A stretch of DNA of 53,818 nucleotides, taken from positions 68,423-122,240 of the forward strand of contig JANQHE010000071.1 in the NCBI GenBank assembly GCA_028282785.1. Reading direction: 5' to 3'. The position numbers and the translations under genes were made by a program. This document shows, piece by piece, positions 9,301 through 18,024 of the stretch (positions within the stretch are counted from its first letter, which is position 1; each line of letters opens with the position of its first letter). A model generated the notes under the pieces. It had not been told where the DNA came from. It worked only from the letters and a program-made list of their open reading frames with translations, and did not search any database. The stretch is from Bacteroidales bacterium. GTDB taxonomy: Bacteria > Bacteroidota > Bacteroidia > Bacteroidales > UBA12077.

Positions 9301-11921
9301 CTTTGGATAAAAAATCATACCAGGTTGGAGAACAAGCCATCATAACTTTCCCTTCTTCTGCAGGAGGAAGAGCTTTGGTAAGCATAGAATCAGGTTCAAA
9401 CGTGGTTGATGCAAAATGGGTTGAAACTATGGAAGGTTCAACAAGTTATAAATTTGATGTAACCGAAGAAATGGCTCCGAATGTTTATATTCATGTTTCG
9501 TTAATACAACCTCATAACCAAGCAGTAAATGATTTACCAATTCGATTGTACGGGGTTCAACCTATGATGGTTGAAAATCCTGAAACACATTTAAAACCGG
9601 TAATTTCAATGCCGGATGTGTTAGAACCAAAAGGTGACGTAACCATTCAGGTAAGCGAAGAATCCGGTAAAGAAATGTATTATACGGTTGCAGTAGTAGA
9701 TGATGGATTATTGGATTTAACAAATTTTACTACTCCAAATGCATGGAATCATTTTTATGCCCGAGATGCTTTAGGAGTAAACACCTGGGATATGTATGAT
9801 TATGTAATGGGAGCATTTTCAGGAGAAATGGCTGGATTACTGGAGATTGGTGGTGATGAGTTTGAAGAAAAGGAAGATGCTAAACAAGCTAATCGTTTTA
9901 AACCTGTTGTTAAATTCTTGGGCCCATTTAAACTGAAATCAGGTGGTAAGGCCAAGCATTCATTCACGATGCCAAATTATGTCGGATCGGTAAGAACTAT
10001 GGTGGTTGCATCAAATAACGGCGCTTACGGCTCAACAGAAAAAACAACACCTGTAAAGAAACCTTTAATGGTTTTAGCTACTTTACCTCGTGTTGTAGGA
10101 CCGGATGAACAGGTTAAACTTCCTGTAACAGTATTTGCAATGGATCCTTCAATTAAAAATGTGAAAGTTAGTATTGAATCTAACGAATTACTGCAAGCAC
10201 AGGGAATTACAAAACAAAATGTTCTTTTTGAAAGAGAAGGAGATCAGGTGGTTTATTTCGACTATAAAGTTGCATCGGAATTGGGAATAGGTAAAGTAAA
10301 AGTTATTGCCGAGAGTGGAAAGGAAAAGGCCGAATATGAAATAGAGCTCGACGTTCGCGCATCGAATCCAAGGATTTCCAAAGTAATTAGTGCCGCTATC
10401 GATCCGGGGCAGACGTGGACAGAATCATATCAGGCTATTGGTATTAAGGGTACTAACAATGGATTACTTGAAGTTTCCAGAATTGTTCCGATCAACCTGG
10501 AAAATCGTCTTAGATTCTTAATAAGATATCCTCATGGTTGTATTGAACAAACAACTTCATCCGTATTTCCTCAATTATTCCTGGGTAATTTTATGGAATT
10601 AACACAATCTCAAAAAGATGAAATTGAGAAAAATGTAAAGGCCGGAATAGATCGTTTAAGAACTTTCCAACAGCCTGATGGAGGAATGAGTTATTGGCCC
10701 GGGAATTATGATGGATCCAGTGAATGGGGAAGTAATTACGCAGGGCATTTCTTGTTGGAAGCTAAACAAAAAGGTTATGATTTGCCTATTGGCTGGTTAG
10801 ATGCATGGGTTAAATATCAAAAGAAAACTGCACGAAAGTGGTCTCCGGATCGTTCAGGTTCGAGATTGCATTACTATAACCGAAACGATTTAATTCAGGC
10901 TTATAGACTTTATACTCTGGCTCTTGCCGATGAACCTTCATTGTCGGCAATGAACCGTATGCGAGAAATGGATGGCTTATCATTGCAAGCGAAATGGCGT
11001 TTGGCAGCGGCTTATCATTTGGCAGGTAAACCGGAAGTAGCCGAAGAAATCATTAAAGATGCAGAAACAACTGTGAAGGAATATAAAGAATTTGGATATA
11101 CTTACGGTTCTTCTCAACGTGATCAGGCAATGATCATAGAAGCACTGGCTTTAATGAAGAACCGTGCAAAAGCAAAAACATTAATTGATGATCTGGCTAA
11201 AGATCTAGGTTCTAATCGTTGGTACAGTACCCAGACAACTGCGTACAGTTTAATTGCAATATCTAAGTTCTTAGGGTCTGATTTCGAGGATAAAACATTA
11301 AAATTTGTGTATAAACTGAATAATGAAAAGCAAAAGAATGCCGTTACCGAAATGCCATTAACACAGTTTGCACTGGATATGAAAAATAATCCGAATGGAG
11401 CCGTTAGTGTTACAAATAATGGTAAAACAGTTGTATTTGCAAGAATTATGCTTGATGGAATTCCTTCTACAACTGAGGAAATATCATCGGAAAGTGATCT
11501 GAGAATGACTGTTCGTTATCTTAATATGGATGGTTACGAAATTAATATTGATAGAATTATTCAAGGTACTGATATAATTGCAGAAGTTACGGTACACCAT
11601 CCCGGAATTAGAACGGACTACCAGGAAATGGCATTGAATCAGATATTCCCTTCAGGTTGGGAAATTAGAAATACCCGGATGGATGAGTTCGATGTTAGTT
11701 ATGCGGGCGATAAACCGGAATATCAGGATATTCGCGACGATCGGGTTTATACTTACTTTGATTTAAGAAAGAATGAGCGAAAAACATTCCGAATTCAATT
11801 AAATGCTGCTTATTTAGGAAAATTTTATCTTCCGACAGTATATTGCGAAGCAATGTACGATAACGAAGTAAATGCTAAGGAAGCAGGAAAATGGATTGAA
11901 GTGATCGAACCCGGTAAATAA
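6336..11921 (+). CDS. Alpha-2-macroglobulin family protein with thioester motif
   Basis: A giant (1861-residue) bacterial alpha-2-macroglobulin, thought to trap foreign proteases at the cell envelope. Residues about 5-25 form a single hydrophobic anchor without a lipobox Cys. The middle carries macroglobulin domains, including an MG2-type signature near 620-640 (GYIYGERGVWRPGDSLFVSF). The bait-region/A2M core follows, and then GCIEQTT with Cys1402 and the Glu-Gln pair of the internal thioester. The alpha-helical thioester domain continues with the tryptophan- and glycine-rich MSYWPGNYDG repeats. An unusual acidic, Tyr/Asp-rich insertion sits near 451-505. The next gene is a PBP1C, as in the E. 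coli yfhM-pbpC pair, where the two are proposed to defend and repair the wall together. Strong call. Confidence 0.95.
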   Translation: MKKKTIIISALVFVVLIAAGYLFLIKKPTKKTQKIDPGFTSYISGFTSGTVSSQSYIRVVLLDGVPEVEENTEAPKGILNFKPALKGQALWINNRTIEFRPDEPLPSGQMFNAEFNLGKVKQVPAKLQKFGFDFQVIKQSYVSYVKGIKPYDNRNLKLQSLVGDIKTADFASADDIEKILEAKQGNRKLSVKWMSNAEGRDHMFQVDSIKRTEQQETVILKWNGEVIGSDEKTEDKVDIPALGDFKIMNIAVTQQPSQFITLSFSDPLNERQNLDGLIRLENGTSLRFIIEDNDVKIYPSVRQLSSSRLIVDPGVKNILGYKLKESFTSSVEFQSIKPKVELIGKGNILPSSNGLIFPFKSVNLSAVNVRIIKIYENNVLQFFQENHYNGYDRLKRVGRIIFNDEVPLTADRAVDYGQWNTFSLDLSKLIQTEPGAIYRVQINFDKSQSLYPCPGEEEVTDEFTEEEEEVDLSDVDYWAWGGYDSYDYYYDYSWREREDPCSKSYYMRNNQLVSRNVLASDLGVIAKGGNGKEMFFAVTDLITTKPLSGVSVDIYNFQQQKIASTTTGNDGMAKIEIDKKPFILVAKKGTQFGYLRLDEGSALSLSMFNVGGNRSNKGIKGYIYGERGVWRPGDSLFVSFVLEDKNDVLPENHPVVFDLIDPRGQIYSRQVKSESVGGIYDFRTNTTNDAPTGNWLAKIKVGGSVFEKTLKIETIKPNRLKIELDFGQDILTRDFTGQGNLDVKWLHGAVASNLSADVEMKLSKTKTKFKDYPGFIFDDPSKKYYGDEYMVFDGQLDANGQASFSPQLYAQSNAPGMLRAGFKMRAFETSGEFSIGSKSILYSPYSSYVGMKIPEGKGWNGALMSDKAHTIPLVTVNENGNPVSRNNLKVKVYKLRWRWWWERNEDDDVARYIRNTSSTLEFTTDASTKDGEGSFELKLKKNYWGRMLVMVTDPVSGHSTGKVIYMDYSGWWSRKDKDAPGGATMLTFALDKKSYQVGEQAIITFPSSAGGRALVSIESGSNVVDAKWVETMEGSTSYKFDVTEEMAPNVYIHVSLIQPHNQAVNDLPIRLYGVQPMMVENPETHLKPVISMPDVLEPKGDVTIQVSEESGKEMYYTVAVVDDGLLDLTNFTTPNAWNHFYARDALGVNTWDMYDYVMGAFSGEMAGLLEIGGDEFEEKEDAKQANRFKPVVKFLGPFKLKSGGKAKHSFTMPNYVGSVRTMVVASNNGAYGSTEKTTPVKKPLMVLATLPRVVGPDEQVKLPVTVFAMDPSIKNVKVSIESNELLQAQGITKQNVLFEREGDQVVYFDYKVASELGIGKVKVIAESGKEKAEYEIELDVRASNPRISKVISAAIDPGQTWTESYQAIGIKGTNNGLLEVSRIVPINLENRLRFLIRYPHGCIEQTTSSVFPQLFLGNFMELTQSQKDEIEKNVKAGIDRLRTFQQPDGGMSYWPGNYDGSSEWGSNYAGHFLLEAKQKGYDLPIGWLDAWVKYQKKTARKWSPDRSGSRLHYYNRNDLIQAYRLYTLALADEPSLSAMNRMREMDGLSLQAKWRLAAAYHLAGKPEVAEEIIKDAETTVKEYKEFGYTYGSSQRDQAMIIEALALMKNRAKAKTLIDDLAKDLGSNRWYSTQTTAYSLIAISKFLGSDFEDKTLKFVYKLNNEKQKNAVTEMPLTQFALDMKNNPNGAVSVTNNGKTVVFARIMLDGIPSTTEEISSESDLRMTVRYLNMDGYEINIDRIIQGTDIIAEVTVHHPGIRTDYQEMALNQIFPSGWEIRNTRMDEFDVSYAGDKPEYQDIRDDRVYTYFDLRKNERKTFRIQLNAAYLGKFYLPTVYCEAMYDNEVNAKEAGKWIEVIEPGK

Positions 11922-11931
11922 AAAAACAAAA

Positions 11932-11986
11932 GTCATTACGATGAGTCCCGGTTATGTTGAATATGATCGGGACGAAGGCGTAATCT
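11932..11986. repeat. REP-like palindromic intergenic element
   Basis: Starts GTCATTACGATGAGTCCCGG and ends with a matching CGGGACGAAGGCGTAATCT arm, forming an imperfect inverted repeat around a short loop. Its outer motif (GTCATTRCGA ... GAAGNNRWAATCT) resembles the inner arms of the MITE-like element at 48848-48997, so both probably belong to one dispersed repeat family. It lies between the A2M and pbpC genes and could act as a transcription attenuator. Confidence 0.5.
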
Positions 11987-12070
11987 TTAAATCCGGAACA
12001 TTCAATTAAAAAGATACCTTCATGGTGACGTTTACTTTCAGCATGAAAGACAGCTATTTTCATTTTATCT

Positions 12071-14434
12071 ATGCTAAAAAAGTATCTGAATCCTAAAAAT
12101 ATAATCACTTTAGTAGTTTTTCTACTACTTATTTGGTATGCTTTCTGTTTACCCAAGCCACTATTTAATGATCCAACGAGCACTGTTTTGGTTGATAATC
12201 AGGATCAATTATTGGCAGCTAAAATAGCCGGGGATGGGCAATGGCGATTTCCTAATATTGATTCGGTACCCTATAAATTCGAAAAAGCACTTTTGTATTT
12301 CGAAGATGAGTACTTTTATAAACATCCGGGTGTAAATCCGGTTTCACTATACCGTGCAACCAGGCAAAATATCAAGGCCGGGAAAATCATCAGCGGTGGT
12401 AGCACATTAACTATGCAAGTTATAAGGCTTTCAAGAAAAGGTAAATCCCGAAATATTTACCAAAAACTTGTAGAGTGTATATTAGCTACGCGAGCTGAGA
12501 TAAGATATTCTAAAGAGGAAATATTGCAACTGTATGCGTCCAATGCCCCTTTTGGCGGAAATGTAGTGGGGCTTGAAGCAGCAGCATGGAGATATTTCCG
12601 GCAAACTCCGGAGAATCTTTCGTGGGCGGAAGCAGCAACATTAGCTGTATTGCCAAATTCTCCGGCATTAATTCATCCGGGTAGAAATAGAGATGAACTT
12701 AAAGAGAAAAGGAATTTTTTATTAAAGAAGCTATTGGATAAAAAGGCAATAGACGATCTGGATTATGAACTCGCTATAGAAGAACCTTTACCGGATAAGC
12801 CTTATTCACTACCTCAAAAAACACTGCATTTATTGAATAGAGCCATTAAAGATGGTTATGAAGGAGATTATGTACATTCTACCATAGATAGTTATCTTCA
12901 GGATCGAACCGAAGAAATAGTTGAAAGGCATCATAACATATTGAAATTAAATGAAATTCACAATGTTGCGGCAATTATTTTAGATGTTGAAACAGGTAAT
13001 GTATTAGCATATATCGGAAATACTCAAGATGCAAATAACTCACATGAGAACCTTGTGGATATAACCGATTCGCCAAGAAGTACCGGGAGCATACTTAAAC
13101 CATTATTATTTGCATGCATGCAGATGGAGGGAACTATTTTACCGGAAACCCTTGTACCGGATATACCAACTCAAATATCGGGTTACATGCCTAAAAATTT
13201 TGACAGAACATATGATGGAGCTGTTCATGCAAATGAAGCACTTTACAGATCATTAAATATTCCGGCAGTTCGTATGCTTCAGAAGTATGGCCTGGACAAA
13301 TTTCACCACAAATTAAAAAAACTAAAACTGAGCACGATAAACAAACATGCGGATCATTACGGTTTGTCGCTAATTTTAGGTGGTGCGGAAGGTAAATTAT
13401 GGGAAATTACCGGGATATATGCCAGTATGGCCAGGACATTAAATCATTTCCATAATTACAGTTCAAAATACAATAAACAAGACTTTCATTTGCCAAATTA
13501 TGATCTGAACAAAACGATTTATCCTTCGAAAAAGGGAGAAAATGATATAAGTGTTTTAGATGCAGGTTCAATATGGCTTACATTTGAGACCTTAACTAAT
13601 GTAAACAGGCCATTTCAGGAAACCGGCTGGGAAAGTTACGTATCGTCAGGAAATATAGCATGGAAAACAGGTACAAGCTTTGGTTTTCGTGATGGATGGG
13701 CTGTAGGAGTCACTCCTGAATATGCAGTAGGAGTTTGGATCGGAAACGCAACAGGAGAAGGACGGCCCGGACTTACAGGTTTAAACGCGGCCGGTCCGTT
13801 ATTATTTGATATATTTAAACTTTTACCAGCTAATAAATGGTTTAATCCTCCATATGACGAACTGGTTAAAGTGCCAACTTGCAAAAAGAGTGGACATAGA
13901 GCTTCAAAATATTGTAGCGAAACAGATTCGGTTTTTATTCACATTTCCGGATTAAAATCAGAACAATGTAATTATCATAAACTGATTAATCTGGATAAAA
14001 ACGGCCTTAGAGTGAACAGTGAATGCCGAAGTGTTTATGAAATTCATCAAGAGCCATGGTTTGTTTTGCCACCTGTGCAAGAATGGTATTATCGTATTAA
14101 AAATTCGAATTATAGAATTTTACCTCCTTTTGCAACGGATTGTGAACCTTTTGACGATACAAGAATGATGGATATTATTTATCCGAAGCAATTATCCCGT
14201 ATTTTTATTCCAATTGATCTTGATGGTACCATAAGTGAAGTAATATTCCAAGTTGCGCACAGAAATCCCGAATCTACCATTTTTTGGCATTTAGACGATG
14301 ATTATATAGGCAAAACGCAAAGAATACATGAAATGAACCTTAATCCTGAACCTGGGAAACATTTACTAACCCTTGTTGATGAAAAGGGAGAGACCCTTAT
14401 TCGTGAATTTGAAATCCTTGGTAAATCTAATTAA
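12071..14434 (+). CDS. pbpC: Penicillin-binding protein 1C
   Basis: Bifunctional class A PBP that polymerises and crosslinks peptidoglycan at the outer face of the inner membrane. A membrane anchor occupies residues 10-27. The GT51 transglycosylase domain shows the catalytic Glu in EDEYFYKHPG (about 78) and GGSTLTMQ (109-116). The transpeptidase domain has Ser340-x-x-Lys343 in GSILKP and KTGT starting at Lys532. The C-terminal ~100 residues match the BiPBP_C domain that marks PBP1C. Length (787) is normal. It follows the A2M gene by 149 bp containing a REP-like element, consistent with co-occurrence known for these families. Its 3' end overlaps the convergent unknown gene by 8 bp. Confidence 0.95.
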   Translation: MLKKYLNPKNIITLVVFLLLIWYAFCLPKPLFNDPTSTVLVDNQDQLLAAKIAGDGQWRFPNIDSVPYKFEKALLYFEDEYFYKHPGVNPVSLYRATRQNIKAGKIISGGSTLTMQVIRLSRKGKSRNIYQKLVECILATRAEIRYSKEEILQLYASNAPFGGNVVGLEAAAWRYFRQTPENLSWAEAATLAVLPNSPALIHPGRNRDELKEKRNFLLKKLLDKKAIDDLDYELAIEEPLPDKPYSLPQKTLHLLNRAIKDGYEGDYVHSTIDSYLQDRTEEIVERHHNILKLNEIHNVAAIILDVETGNVLAYIGNTQDANNSHENLVDITDSPRSTGSILKPLLFACMQMEGTILPETLVPDIPTQISGYMPKNFDRTYDGAVHANEALYRSLNIPAVRMLQKYGLDKFHHKLKKLKLSTINKHADHYGLSLILGGAEGKLWEITGIYASMARTLNHFHNYSSKYNKQDFHLPNYDLNKTIYPSKKGENDISVLDAGSIWLTFETLTNVNRPFQETGWESYVSSGNIAWKTGTSFGFRDGWAVGVTPEYAVGVWIGNATGEGRPGLTGLNAAGPLLFDIFKLLPANKWFNPPYDELVKVPTCKKSGHRASKYCSETDSVFIHISGLKSEQCNYHKLINLDKNGLRVNSECRSVYEIHQEPWFVLPPVQEWYYRIKNSNYRILPPFATDCEPFDDTRMMDIIYPKQLSRIFIPIDLDGTISEVIFQVAHRNPESTIFWHLDDDYIGKTQRIHEMNLNPEPGKHLLTLVDEKGETLIREFEILGKSN

Positions 14435-14768
14435 TAATCAATATCTCATCTACTTGTTCTCCATTACTATCATAAATAATAGAGTATACACCAATTTCGA
14501 ATTCTTTAACTTCCAAAATCATTACAATACTAACTTCCACACAAGGCACAGGGTAATCAATGCTGTCCAAATGCAAAGAAACGTTTTTTAGTTTTACACC
14601 AATATCCTCAACCTGTATTTTATCCGGGAGAATTTTTCTTAATTCATTTACATCATCACCTGTAAATGCATCTGCCAATATACCACTTAAATTAGTCAGG
14701 GTTTCTTCAATGAGTTGATCTTTGGTTTTACTTTGAAAGATAATACTTTCAATCTTTTCTAATATCAT
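14427..14768 (-). CDS. Hypothetical protein, 113 aa
   Basis: I do not recognise a family. The protein is small, soluble and acidic, with no signal peptide. An N-terminal helix (about 1-50) is followed by strand-rich sequence with regular alternation (VSIVMILEVKEFEIGVYSII), suggesting an alpha/beta fold. The last 8 bp overlap the convergent pbpC end, so the two transcripts are antisense at their tails. It is transcribed away from the divergent outer-membrane gene at 14969, with 200 bp between them holding nothing obvious. The uninterrupted frame and good internal start support it as real. Confidence 0.65.
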   Translation of the reverse strand: MILEKIESIIFQSKTKDQLIEETLTNLSGILADAFTGDDVNELRKILPDKIQVEDIGVKLKNVSLHLDSIDYPVPCVEVSIVMILEVKEFEIGVYSIIYDSNGEQVDEILIIN

Positions 14769-14968
14769 ATTTTTAGGGAGTATTAAATTCTAGTCGAAAA
14801 TAAAGAAAGTATTTTATATTAAAAAACGATACAGCTATCAATAACAATTTGAGTATATAGGATCCCAATAAAATGTATATTTAAAAACATATTTTCAGTC
14901 CAAATTCTAAAACTGAATTTGATTATATTCGAATTTCCTATTATTAACCATTTAAATTTAAAAGTATT

Positions 14969-16234
14969 ATGAAAAAAATTACCTTACTGATGATGTTTAG
15001 TATTTTGTTAAATTATCTTTATTCCCAGGAAAATTATCAACCTGGTTATATTATTGATAACAATGGAAAGAAAATCGAAGGATACATTGATTATCGAAAC
15101 TGGAATAACAATCCGGATTTTATAAAATTTAAAGAAGAAACCAATAGTAGGGAATCTATTTTTAATCCAACTGATATTTTAGAGTTTTCTGTTTCATCAG
15201 ATATTTATGAATCTGCCAATGTTAAAATAGAAGTTTCGCCAAGAAACACATCCAAATTAGATGATAATCCAACACCCAAGTATATTGAAAAGGAGGTTTT
15301 TTTATTGATATTATATAAAGGTGATAAAGATTTACTAATGTATAGATTAGCAGGTGGAATAAATCACTTTTATATAAGAGATGAAGAGAAAATAGAATAC
15401 TTGGTTTATAAAAAATATAAGAAAATACTTGCTAGTACTCCATATGTTCAAAAACCTCATGCCGTTGTGATGAAAAATGAATTGTATAAGGGAATATTAA
15501 CCCTTTATTTCAGCGATTGCTTTACAATTCAGTCTGATATCAACAATTTAGAATATACAAAATCAAGCATTACCAAGTTATTCGATAAATATATTGAATG
15601 TTCTGATTCTAAATTTGAATACATAAAACCAAAAGAAACCGTTCAAAACAAATTTGGTATTTTAGCAGGACCCACTATTACATTTCTAAATTTAGAATCA
15701 AATGTAGATCATAAGCTTTTATCATTTAATGGGAAAAATTCATATGATTACACGTTAGGTATATATTCAGATTTAGCTTTCCCAAGAAATTTTTATAAAA
15801 TATCTTGGTATAATGAACTAGCTTACACACAATATGGCGCAGAAGCTACAAATTATATTGGCATAGGAACAACTGAATATTTGAAATTTGATTTTAAATT
15901 TATTGAATTAAACTCAATGCTTCGCTATAAATATCCTATTAAAAATAATTACATATATGGTAATCTGGGATTTTCATATGGTTTTCCAATTGATAAAAAG
16001 AGTGAATGTAAATCGGTAAATCCAACCAGAGAACAACCCACTATTGAAAATGATTTTATTAATACCAAAAATTATTCAGCCGGAATAAATATTGGAGGAG
16101 GTATTCAATTTGGAAGAATAAGTGGTGAAGTTAGATACTGTTTAGATGTATCTAAAGGTGTGTTTGACTATTCTATTGTTACTTCAAACTTTAATAAATT
16201 ATCATTAATTATTGGTTATACAATAAACAAATAA
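14969..16234 (+). CDS. Outer-membrane beta-barrel-like protein
   Basis: Exported protein of 421 residues with a signal peptide ending about residue 20 (LNYLYSQ). Residues 25-200 form a strand-rich globular part (PGYIIDNNGKKIEGYIDYR) common in uncharacterised Bacteroidota proteins. From about 225 the sequence changes to alternating hydrophobic strands beginning KFGILAGPTITF and ending in a barrel-like LSLIIGYTINK. This matches a small outer-membrane barrel of the PorT/OmpW-like type. No enzyme motif is visible. It is probably monocistronic. Function unknown; the barrel assignment is inference from strand pattern and the C-terminal end. Confidence 0.72.
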   Translation: MKKITLLMMFSILLNYLYSQENYQPGYIIDNNGKKIEGYIDYRNWNNNPDFIKFKEETNSRESIFNPTDILEFSVSSDIYESANVKIEVSPRNTSKLDDNPTPKYIEKEVFLLILYKGDKDLLMYRLAGGINHFYIRDEEKIEYLVYKKYKKILASTPYVQKPHAVVMKNELYKGILTLYFSDCFTIQSDINNLEYTKSSITKLFDKYIECSDSKFEYIKPKETVQNKFGILAGPTITFLNLESNVDHKLLSFNGKNSYDYTLGIYSDLAFPRNFYKISWYNELAYTQYGAEATNYIGIGTTEYLKFDFKFIELNSMLRYKYPIKNNYIYGNLGFSYGFPIDKKSECKSVNPTREQPTIENDFINTKNYSAGINIGGGIQFGRISGEVRYCLDVSKGVFDYSIVTSNFNKLSLIIGYTINK

Positions 16235-16249
16235 AATAGGCTCATTTAA

Positions 16250-16350
16250 CTGCCCCCAAAAAAGTTAGAAACTATTTGGGGGTATTTTTATGAATAGAAA
16301 AATCAAATTTAGTTTAAGGAATCGGCATGAAGCAGTTGAAAGAATGTAGT
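16250..16350 (+). mobile_element. Probable relic of an insertion-sequence left end
   Basis: TGCCCCCAAAAAAGTTAGA at 16251-16269 resembles the terminal inverted repeat of Bacteroidota IS3-type elements. After a second half (TTTGGGGG, 16276-16283) a reading frame begins at 16291: M-N-R-K-I-K-F-S-L-R-N-R-H-E-A-V-E-R-M then stop. That looks like the first residues of an OrfA-type transposase. Nothing recognisable continues after the stop, and no right end is seen, so this would be a truncated copy. The same hairpin (16253-16260 with 16276-16283, then TATTTTT) could also terminate the upstream gene. Confidence 0.45.
16253..16290 (+). terminator. Terminator-like hairpin after the barrel gene
   Basis: CCCCCAAA pairs with TTTGGGGG across a 15-base loop and is followed by TATTTTT. 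It is positioned 18 bp after the stop of the outer-membrane gene. It may be the end of an IS relic used as a terminator. Confidence 0.55.
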
Positions 16351-16549
16351 TAATCAGCATCTTTCTTTTCCTCAACTTTGTCTTTAGCGAAACCTTAAAG
16401 TTCAATATTCAAAGTGTTAGTGAATTAATTTTTTAAGAATAAATGAAATATAAATAACAATTGGACTATTAAAATAATGTAATAATTGGCTCTTGTACAT
16501 ATACCAATTAACTTGTAATTTTACCTTATAAATTATAATACAATATTTT

Positions 16550-18022
16550 ATGTTGTTATTAAACTTAAATACTTCAAGTAACACTCCTTTGTATAAGCAG
16601 GTGATAGATCAAATAAAACAGTTGATAGATAGTGAATTATTAAAACCTGGAGATAAGCTACCATCAACAAGAGTACTGGCAAAACAGCATAATCTTAACC
16701 GGAATACAATTTGCAAAGCCTATGAAGAATTATGGGCATTGGGTTATATAGAAAGTAGTTCAGGTTCATACTCTAAAGTAAGAAAACGAATTATTAATGT
16801 ATTTACCGAACCAAATAACAAAGATCATACTTATAACTGGGAGAATATTATTAGTAAAAGTTCCAACATACTCAGGAAATCAGTACAAAAAGAAATTGTT
16901 AGGATAAATTCCGCTAACAAAATAGATTTTAGGCCACTATCGCCAGATCCGGAAATACTTCCGAGTATTGAATTCAGAAAATGTTTAAATGAAATTTTAA
17001 GATCCGGTAAATCTGAAATATTACTTTATGGTGAAGCAGAAGGATTTTATCCTTTACGTACATTTTTAGCAAGGCATATGCAATTACATGCTATTAATGC
17101 CAATATAAACGATATTATTATAACCAATGGTGCTCAAAATGCTTTGGACATGATTTTTAAGTTGTTAATTGATCCCGGAGATACCATTATAATTGAGAAA
17201 CCGACCTATTCCGAAGCTATCCCCATATTTAAATATTACAATGCAAACATCATTGAACTACCTGTTTATGATGAAGGTGTGAATTTAAATGAATTGGAGC
17301 AAGTTCTTCAAAAACATAATCCCAAGTTTTTATATACAATGCCTAACTTCCAAAATCCAACAGGAACAACAACAAATCAGGCACATAGAGAAAGATTATT
17401 AAGTATTTGCGAAAAATACAATCTACCGATAATCGAAGATGGCTTTGTTGAAGAAATGAAGTACTTTGGAAAGAATATTTTGCCCATTAAATCAATGGAT
17501 AAAAAAGGATTGGTGTTTTACATCGGCACCTTTTCAAAGGTCTTATTTCCGGGTATAAGAATCGGATGGATAGCTTCAAATGAATATTGTACAAAACGAT
17601 TCTCTGAAATAAGAAAGGTTACTGAAATATCAATGAATACAATTAACCAGGCTGCACTGGAACTATTTTGCAGGAATGGATCTTATGAGAAACAATTGAA
17701 AAAAATCCATACAATCTATAAAAAGAGAATGGGAGTTGCTCTAAAAACTTTACGGGAAAATCTATACACGAATGATTTTAAATATACCAAACCCATTGGA
17801 GGTTATACAATTTGGTTTGAAAGCAAGGATTCTAAAATTACTGAAAATCAACTTGTTAAATTAATACAGCAGGATGGTGTATTAATTACTCCGGGCAGCC
17901 AATCATTTTATTCAAATACAAATTCAACATGTTTTAGGATTTCAATTGCACATCGCAATGAAGAAGAAATAGAAACAGGAATAAATATAGTAACTCAAGT
18001 ACTGAATTCATTAAACAATTAA
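16550..18022 (+). CDS. MocR-type regulator (GntR helix-turn-helix + aminotransferase fold)
   Basis: PLP-dependent transcription regulator of the MocR/GabR family. Residues 1-75 are a GntR winged helix (PLYKQVIDQIKQLIDSELL, then KPGDKLPSTRVLAKQHNLNRNT with the recognition helix). Residues 120-485 are a class I aminotransferase fold with the PLP-binding Lys330 in GTFSKVLFPGIRIGW and the NPTGT motif near 270. Length (490) is standard. Family members usually control an adjacent PLP- or vitamin-related gene in response to an amine or amino acid. The next gene starts 2 bp after its stop and is a class III aminotransferase, so autoregulation of that operon is the natural reading. Ligand unknown. Confidence 0.93.
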   Translation: MLLLNLNTSSNTPLYKQVIDQIKQLIDSELLKPGDKLPSTRVLAKQHNLNRNTICKAYEELWALGYIESSSGSYSKVRKRIINVFTEPNNKDHTYNWENIISKSSNILRKSVQKEIVRINSANKIDFRPLSPDPEILPSIEFRKCLNEILRSGKSEILLYGEAEGFYPLRTFLARHMQLHAINANINDIIITNGAQNALDMIFKLLIDPGDTIIIEKPTYSEAIPIFKYYNANIIELPVYDEGVNLNELEQVLQKHNPKFLYTMPNFQNPTGTTTNQAHRERLLSICEKYNLPIIEDGFVEEMKYFGKNILPIKSMDKKGLVFYIGTFSKVLFPGIRIGWIASNEYCTKRFSEIRKVTEISMNTINQAALELFCRNGSYEKQLKKIHTIYKKRMGVALKTLRENLYTNDFKYTKPIGGYTIWFESKDSKITENQLVKLIQQDGVLITPGSQSFYSNTNSTCFRISIAHRNEEEIETGINIVTQVLNSLNN

Positions 18023-18024
18023 TT

